Shown here in pieces: positions 56,993 through 64,000 of a stretch of 64,000 nt of DNA. The number at the start of each line of letters is the position of its first letter. The first letter of the stretch is position 1. Position numbers and translations under genes: made by a program. This stretch comes from Apostichopus japonicus (taxonomy: Eukaryota > Echinodermata > Holothuroidea > Aspidochirotida > Stichopodidae), in contig NC_092567.1 of assembly GCF_037975245.1 (NCBI RefSeq), forward strand, positions 25,288,876-25,352,875, read 5' to 3'. A model generated the notes under the pieces. The model was not told the origin of the DNA. It saw only the letters and a list, made by a program, of their open reading frames with translations, and did not search any database.

Positions 56993-58544
56993 CCCTTACC
57001 GAAATCCCAGATCTGGGCCAGATATAAAAATCCAGATCTGGCCCAGATCTGCAATTTCAATCTGGGCCAGATCTGCTGCAGATCTGGAATTTATATCTGG
57101 CCAGATAAAAAATTGGGCAGATATAACTTGATATAAAATCAAGTTTTATATGGCCCATATAAAATTTGATCTGGTTAAATTTTATTGCATCCATATCTGG
57201 GCCAGATAAAATTTTATCTGGTTGATATAAACAAAATCCAGATAAACTTTTATATGGCCCATATAAAATTTGATCTGGTTAAATTTTATTGCATGCATAT
57301 CTGGGCCAGATAAAACTTTATCTGGTTGATATAAATAAAATCCAGATAAACATTTATATGGCCCATATAAAAATAAAAATTATCTGGCTAAAATGTCGAT
57401 CAAATAGGAAATAAGTGGCCAAAACTGGACTAGCATTGAGAGTAACTTTCCAGTGTGATCAGTTATCTCTGTTCTGGTACGGAGACCCATACAAAGAGCA
57501 AGACACACAAAATATAAACACAGAACTCAACTGGATTGGAACATAGTGGAAATATGTAATGTGCATGCTGCATGCACATTACACATTTTTACTATACGTA
57601 CCTTACCAAAACATTTGCAAACTGATATTGAATACATGTACATTCAAAGTTTTGGCCCAGGTAAATCATATTACTTAAATAAACTGGCATCGTGCGGTAC
57701 CACTAGTACACTTAAAAATAATAATTGAAGGTTGAATTCTTTATTCTTCTGTGGTCCTGTAGATGTTGATACTAAATTGCGTTGTGTTATTCTTTTATTT
57801 AATATATTTGCTTTAATAAATAAGTTCCAGGATTTAATAAATAAGTTTCAGTATCGAAGTTCAGTCCCAAGATATATTCCTTGTTGCCATCCGTTCCAAA
57901 AAATTCTTCCTTACTTCTGACCGTTCAGTTCACTATAGAATCCTTTTCCAATGTCCTGACATCAATAGGTTATTATGTACGAATCTCCATCACCTTTTCT
58001 TAATGTACCAATCCTATCTATTAAACTTCCTTCTGCTCTCTACTCCTACCATGTGTACACTCCCTTTCCTATCTCACTCCTAGAGTATCAATACACATAT
58101 GTCCATTGTTCAAAAGCGGGCTGAGTCATCCTGTTTCTAGCTAAGACCCTGCGGTTGCCCAGCAACCCATATAGAGATAGTTGTTACCCACCCCCTTTGA
58201 CTTAGTGTGCACTGTAAGTGATTTACCATTGAAATATATATGCATAGTGCAGTACCACAATATAGTGCAATGTAAATCTCTATGAAAATATACTATGTAA
58301 GAGCAAACAGTCTTACATGTATATCCAGTTATACCTGGCTTGATATTGCCAGATAAAACTTAACCTGCATATCTGGATTGACTCTATATCAGTTATATAT
58401 GGCTTTATATGGCCAGATAAAACTTTATCTGCATACTCTGGATCGACTCTATATCCAGTTATATCTGGCTTTATATGGCCAGATAAAACTTTATCTGGCC
58501 AGATTAAACCAGATATAAAGCCAGATCTGGGATTTCGGTAAGGG
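56993..58544. mobile_element. 1.55-kb terminal-inverted-repeat element with ATCTGG/CCAGAT arrays
   Basis: The left end cccttaccgaaatcccagat and right end atctgggatttcggtaaggg are perfect inverted repeats. Both subterminal zones, about 390 and 220 bp, are packed with atctgg, ccagat and gatataaa words that pair with each other. The interior (57400-58300) shows no transposase. No clear target duplication is seen, so the class is unknown. Confidence 0.85.
57555..57583. other. Perfect 13-bp hairpin
   Basis: tgtaatgtgcatg and catgcacattaca with a 3-base loop, inside the element at 56993-58544. Confidence 0.9.
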
Positions 58545-58999
58545 AAGAAGTCATGAACTTTCATTAATAGCAATATTGTGGGGGTGGGGTGGAGAGGGGG
58601 GTGGGGTGGAGAGGGGGTGGGGAGGGTGTGGTTAAATGTATAATACACTGGTAAAATGAAGAATTCGGTCACTAGATCAGTATACTAGCTGAGATTCCAG
58701 GCAGAATTTTGTTGTTTGGACTTTAGAAACACCCGCAGTTAGACGAGTAATTTCGGAGACGTTAGGAAATTGAACACCGGCAAGTTAATTGGCTACCATC
58801 CATTTCTTGATGTCATAGATACAATCTTTAATTTTCGTTACCGTAGATGACCTGTCTGTTGATTTCATGTGGATATACAACTGTATGAGTGTCTTCTGTA
58901 TACATAACACATGAATGGCCATGAGCCCTGATAATGATGTCATCAACCTTAATTAGCTGTATAGAGAATAAACAAAATTGGGCCAACTACTGACCCTTG

Positions 59000-59164
59000 C
59001 AGGCGCGTAGCCAAGGGGGGGGGGGGCGAAGGGGGCGCCCCCCCCCTTGAGCATATATTTTTTTTTTGCATGTTACGCTTAGATAGTTTTCAATGCAATC
59101 TACAGCTCTAATAGTTTGCCTACAGGTTCGCCACTCCCTTGGCAAATTCCTGGCTACGCGCCTG
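59000..59164. mobile_element. hAT-type MITE, CAGGCGCG family, short copy 3
   Basis: Same termini as at 10774, with a perfect 8-bp duplication gacccttg (58992-58999, 59165-59172). 165 bp, with most of the core deleted. Confidence 0.95.
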
Positions 59165-62100
59165 GACCCTTGGGCCGGAACACTCCATTTTAAACACACT
59201 GGTTCGGACCATTCTTGATTTTGATTACTTGCCTTCTTTTCCTCAAATAAGAAGAAAACCAGGCAAGAGAAGAACCTACAACACCGTCCATATCTTACTG
59301 TTAGTCGACCATGCACTGTGTGGGTTGAGTAGCCACGACGATACCTTCCAGCACTGACTGTATCATCATACATATAAAATTGACTGTATCGAAATCTTGA
59401 GCAGGCCTGACAGTTCGCAGTGGTTGCCGAAGTGGATTCAATCTGGGGAGGGACAAAAACAACACTTTTCACACGATTTTCACTCAGATTTAATATTGTC
59501 AATTTATTATGGACATTATGAAGACAATTTAAATAACAATTATGATGTGAACTCTTTGTATGCTTCAAGTTTTCCTTATTTTATTTACTCCCATAAATTT
59601 ATTTTATTTACTTTCACAAACTTATTGTATTTACTTTCACAAACTTTTATGCCTATTATTTTACTCGATGATATGAAATGAAAGTTAAAACAAAGCAAGT
59701 TTGAGCGATCTTTTGATCCGGTTGGCAAGAATAATAATAACTGAAGAAGTATATTGTATATTATAGCTTGTTGATATGAATTTATCGTTCTCGTTGCTAT
59801 ATATATATCTATATAACCTAATTGTTTGTATACTTTATACACTATAGAAGTCGTCTGAACATGCAGACATATCCTGTCCCGTTTACACAATCAGTTCTGA
59901 TTAAATTCACCTAAACCGGAAAATCACATTCTCGGATGGAAAGGTTCGGATACAGATATAACAATCGAGCGCCCTCAATTTCCATGTACGTTCGTTGCAA
60001 TGTACAATTTATTCATAAGAAGGTTTTTTTTAATTGCGTCAATAGTCGCCTATTTCATAGTAATTAGCTAAGCCTATCAAGAATTACTGAAAATGGTATT
60101 TCCTTGATCCAGCTCAAACCATCATCCGTTAAAAATTCGCATTATTCGATTGTAAACATTGCGTCTAATAAATATATTTTTATTATAACTGTTAGTTCCC
60201 AAGTTTCGGTGGTCTTTGTGTCATAACATGTGTGACTTGGTGGCTAACCATATATTAACTGGATGGGTTGCGATATTTTCATCTCCTGTGCCGTCGCGTA
60301 GATATTCTCCTTAGTGGTGCTCGGGGTAGGAGAATTTGAGGGAAATAGAGGGAGACAAACTATGACAGTGTCCATCTCCCTCCTACATGTGAAAATGATG
60401 GATCATTTATTATCACGTTGTTGTTATGTTGCACGCTGTATGGAAATACAACTAATCATATACAACTTGTGTTCATATATGAATCTAGTCAGCAATTTAA
60501 TGATTCTCTGAAATTATGAATATTCATGAAAGGGTTTATTCCGATGGTCACTTGTATAAATTGTATAAATGGGGACCTGTAAGATAAAACTATCAACTGG
60601 GCGCTGAGTAGCAGCTGCCATGTGTAGGGATTGTCTATTCGTGGATATGTCTGCCCTATATAAATCCTCGATAATATTATTATAACCATAAATACAATAA
60701 TTTAAAAGGAGCCTCTGTCAATCAGTTATTATGAAGGCGAAAAGATTGTTAACAATGGCAATCAAGTGGGATTAATTATGCAAATATATGCCCAAAATAT
60801 TTATAGCTTACATGCGTGATAACCGCCCTTACGCCACATTGCCTGATTGAAATATGTTGGTATGTACTCGCCATGGCGTCTTTAGGATACCTATGATCTT
60901 CAACAGCTTAAGATGTATCGTGCAATAGCGGTGACGGTAATTAAAGGTTGAAGCGATGGGAAGAAAAGCTCGCTCGACCGAAGGGAGGGAGACGGAGGAG
61001 GGGGGGGTGGCGGTGGCGGAGTGTGATTTCGTTTGGAAGTTGGTTAACATTTATTAATATTAAGCTTCCATGAAGTCTGACGGTACAAAGGTTCCTACTC
61101 AAATGTTAGAATTATTACCCGAAATTGTAATTCCTAAAAGTTTTCAAAAGACAAATTATTCTCAGACAAGATCATCCAATAACTGGCATATGGAAATAAC
61201 GGATGAGAGGAAACGCCAGGCGTGAATCCATGTCATGGGTAAGTACACCAGAGCCGTGTGTACGGTTATGGTGTACAAACTAATACACGCCCTCCCCTTT
61301 CAACATCTCACGAAATTTCCAAAAGGGCGAAAATGTTTCACCTTGCGTTTAGCCCTTATTAAAAACCCTAATTTGAAGTTTAAATATCCCTCCAGAATGT
61401 ATCTGTACTCTGCAATGTCATCTTAACAGATGTTTTTTAAAAAGCTAATTTCCTATAGTTATAATATATGCTGTTTATTGTCCCGTGCCATGTGTTACAA
61501 TTGGAATGTGTACTTAGTTTTCAACTTTCCCTTTGTTCAGAATTTCATAGTTATACTTCTAGATTTGTAAGAATGTTATTTTCCTCAGTATACTCGATAT
61601 AAGATCAGTAATTTATAACTCCTCTGAAATCCAAACCGATTTTCAGCTCAATTGTCATAATGGTATATATAGCTATGGGTGCTGTTGCCATATGCATTCA
61701 TCAAATTTAATCAACAAGTATAATTTAACAAAATTATCTACAGGGTACAGAATACTATTAGGATGTGGTTTTGAGAGAAAGTTGCAAACATTATCCAGTG
61801 ATTGTTTAAAATAATGAATCCTTAAGTCACAGTAATATTCATTTATGTTTTGTGATGACTATATGATGTTTATACACCTAATGACATCCGCACGTTTTAA
61901 ATTCATCAATTAAAAAAAGGACTAAAATTTAAGTACTTCAAGTGATACAATCTTATGAGGAATTTTGAATAGTTTCATAAGAAACAAATAGTCATATATT
62001 ACAGCTGACATTCTTCTCCATTTTGGTTTAAAAGTGTTGGAATCGCGAGCAGCGAAATTTCTATAACTATAATATGCAAAAAATTAAATTTGTTGACTCG

Positions 62101-62211
62101 GGTCAAAGAATTAACACCTATTCAGTCGTGCACGCTTTGTTTAGTTACGGTGAGGTAACTCATGGTTGAAAGAATCGCCATAAAGAAAAATCTCTTTCTG
62201 TTTTGAGATTC
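59165..62211. other. No gene recognised
   Basis: AT-rich DNA with a T-rich (TTTACTTTCACAAAC)n-like patch at 59580-59650, a SINE relic at 60540 and a G-rich patch at 60980-61020. Open frames lack any domain. Confidence 0.45.
60540..60690 (+). mobile_element. SINE family A, diverged 3' relic
   Basis: Recognisable words line up with the family body: ggggacctgt, ctgggcgc, gcagctgcc, agggattgtct, and the tail ccctatataaatcc followed by TTATT. Heavily diverged. Confidence 0.6.
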
Positions 62212-62315
62212 GCAGGTGGGTGTTTGCTAGATAGACTATGTACCTAAACGGTCATAACGGTTTTTCTTATTTCACCCAGGCCTTGACTAAATTGTTAAAT
62301 GGCTTGAAGACAAAT
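62212..62315 (-). pseudogene. Truncated duplicate of the GST last-exon end
   Basis: Minus-strand codons give VFKPFNNLVKAWVK and a TAA at 62267, next to 3' sequence matching 63252-63352 (gctagatagac shared). Homology stops abruptly before the YFDE segment, so this is a 3'-end fragment, not a usable exon. It lies 1 kb from the source. Confidence 0.8.
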
Positions 62316-62969
62316 ACATGCATCTTCCGAGAAGGGCAGGAAACTTTATGGAAACGACAGACGGGCAGATCCAGGATTAATCAAGGAGGCGGTGTGGCCT
62401 GGGGTAGTTGAAAACGGATCCCATGTTTGGGGTGGGGGTGGGTGGGGGTGGGTATAGGAGGTATGGGGAACTTCCTCAGAAAAAATAGTAAACGTTTAGA
62501 TCTCAAATGGTGCTTCTCGAGGCATATTTAGACTATAGACTAGAAGAACTTATTTTTTAACAAACCACAAATATATCCCTAGAGTTATACTGTTAAAATA
62601 CTAGTATGGAAATATGAGAAGCCTCGTTTAAACTGTTCACATTGATTACAACCAATCGGCTGGGGAGACTATAATTAAACCCATATACATAATACGCAGA
62701 CTGTTATGAAATTCTCTCCCTATATAGTGCCTGTTGTGAACTACTTAGTCGAAATTATAATATATCGGTAGCTTTTGTTATGGTGATGCTTTTGTAACAG
62801 TTCTTTGTGCGTTATGTAGGTATTAGAAAGCCAATAATCCATGATATTACACGAAATGGAACAAAACTTTCAGTGCATTGAAACTTCTTTTTCATATGCA
62901 AGTCTTATCTAGAAAATACAATACAGAAAGGAGCCAAACTATAGCATGTGGAGGTCACTTGAAAATAAG

Positions 62970-62975
62970 TTTATT
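62970..62975 (-). terminator. Candidate poly(A) signal for the GST gene
   Basis: AATAAA on the minus strand, about 330 bases past the stop. Confidence 0.35.
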
Positions 62976-63304
62976 AACACCAGTGACCTTTTGACCTTAC
63001 AGTGGACGGAATGAACGATATGACTGGTATACATAAACGTAAATACATACATTATCATACATGATCAGACGTAACGCTATTTTGTCATTTGGAGTAAAGA
63101 TACATAACAGATCAGATATAACTTTGGTACAATAGGAACTAAAAAACTCTTTATAGAGTTGACAATAAATAGATTTTGTAAGTGTTAGAAAATGAATCAA
63201 ATGAAACAGCTGCTGGAAGAGACACACATATGAAGTAGCTGAAGGCATTCTCAAACGGGTGGTCGCTAGATAGACCTAAACGATCGCGCAGTAATTCTTT
63301 TTAC

Positions 63305-63451
63305 TTATTTCACATGGGCCTTGACAAAATCGTTAAATGGCTTGAAGACTTCGTCGAAATACGGTGTTGCAGCCTTAACCTTGTCGACGAGTGCTTGGGT
63401 TTTTGGATGTCCTGCAAGGAAGTCTGTACCACCCATGGCAGCTTGAAGAAT
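63305..63451 (-). CDS. Glutathione S-transferase, theta-like, last exon
   Basis: 48 codons and TAA after a gttacccag acceptor, phase 0. It reads ILQAAMGGTDFLAGHPKTQA, then PYFDEVFKPF and VKAHVK. The pattern (GHPK, a basic helix, PYFDE) fits the C-terminal helices of theta-class GSTs, which conjugate glutathione to electrophiles in the cytosol. The N-terminal thioredoxin-like domain lies beyond base 64000. Another GST class is possible; that it is a real exon is supported by the splice site, the stop and the nearby copy. Confidence 0.7.
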   Translation of the reverse strand: MLQAAMGGTDFLAGHPKTQALVDKVKAATPYFDEVFKPFNDFVKAHVK

Positions 63452-63748
63452 CTGGGTAACAAATGTAATAAAAAATAACATATGAATATATATTTTGAAA
63501 GCCAATTTTTTCGATCATATGGGATGCATTTAATTTTCTGGATTTATACAAGGGACAATTTTTTACTGTGTTCTAGAAGATGAACAGGTGTGTGGTCGAA
63601 CAGGGTTTTGTAGAATGGAAGAAGAGTCAGTCAGTGACGTCACAGCTATTTTTGAGGAAAAAAGAGTTACTAATTTCATTACGTAGAAATAACTATCAAA
63701 CTTCCTGTTAACAAATCCGAACTCGCTATTTGATATGTCGATAATACC

Positions 63749-63775
63749 ATGGAGCTATCTCGTTTATAGCTCCAT
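63749..63775. other. Perfect 10-bp hairpin in the GST intron
   Basis: atggagctat and atagctccat with a 7-base loop. Confidence 0.85.
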
Positions 63776-64000
63776 GATAATACTAATATGGTGGGTGACC
63801 ACATAGTAATAATGTATTGTAATTCATCATCATTAACATTGAGTTACTACACTTGAGAGCCAGAAAATGGTTCACAAGAAAGTCCGAAGATTTTGACTCT
63901 GAACCTTACGCCACACTGACAATCCTGACCCGCATAATCTCAACGCTGTCACAACCCTGGCCTATTAGCAGGCCCGTGTAAATATTGGATAAAGGAAGTG

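Noticed and set aside
58987-59568. 193-codon minus-strand frame
   Set aside because: It runs through a MITE and unrelated DNA, with no domain.

Overview
The window is animal nuclear DNA, not microbial. Genes are split into short exons with GT-AG introns, and the space between is AT-rich and full of SINEs, LINE scraps, hAT-type MITEs and minisatellites. The protein families (TMTC, tetraspanins, a theta-like glutathione transferase), the dense hAT MITEs and the tRNA-derived SINEs suit a marine invertebrate. An invertebrate deuterostome such as an echinoderm is my best guess, but that is inference and no species marker is visible.

Layout. (1) 1-9366, minus strand: the 5' eleven exons (about 610 codons) of a TMTC-family gene, closest in motifs to TMTC3. 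It runs off the left edge inside the TPR region. Its introns hold a 60-bp minisatellite broken by a LINE, a pure GAT array, a TA array and SINEs. (2) 9.4-22.5 kb: no recognisable host exon. It holds at least seven hAT-type elements with 8-bp target-site duplications, two of them keeping broken transposase C-termini, and an inverted pair of hammerhead-like motifs. (3) 22587-33118, plus strand: an eight-exon tetraspanin (337 codons) with an unusually long polar N-terminal tail. (4) 33.1-41.8 kb: 3' flanks, a tandem U2-snRNA-derived repeat, a SINE and a MITE. (5) 41806-52288, minus strand: a six-exon tetraspanin (260 codons) of CD151/CD9-like build. Its introns are expanded by minisatellites, one of which is an amplified copy of an exon end with its 5' splice site. 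(6) 52.3-63.3 kb: mostly empty, with a 1.55-kb terminal-inverted-repeat element, another MITE and a SINE relic. (7) 63305-63451, minus strand: the last exon of a theta-like glutathione S-transferase whose other exons lie beyond the right edge, with a truncated second copy of its end 1 kb away.

The two tetraspanins face each other tail to tail and have different exon counts; both sit in membranes as four-pass scaffolds. TMTC acts in the ER on secreted and adhesion proteins, and the GST is cytosolic. I see no operon-like or pathway link between the genes. All exon joins were checked by hand for reading phase and agree at every junction, so the three multi-exon models are solid apart from untranslated ends. 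All protein assignments rest on motif recognition, not on a database search.
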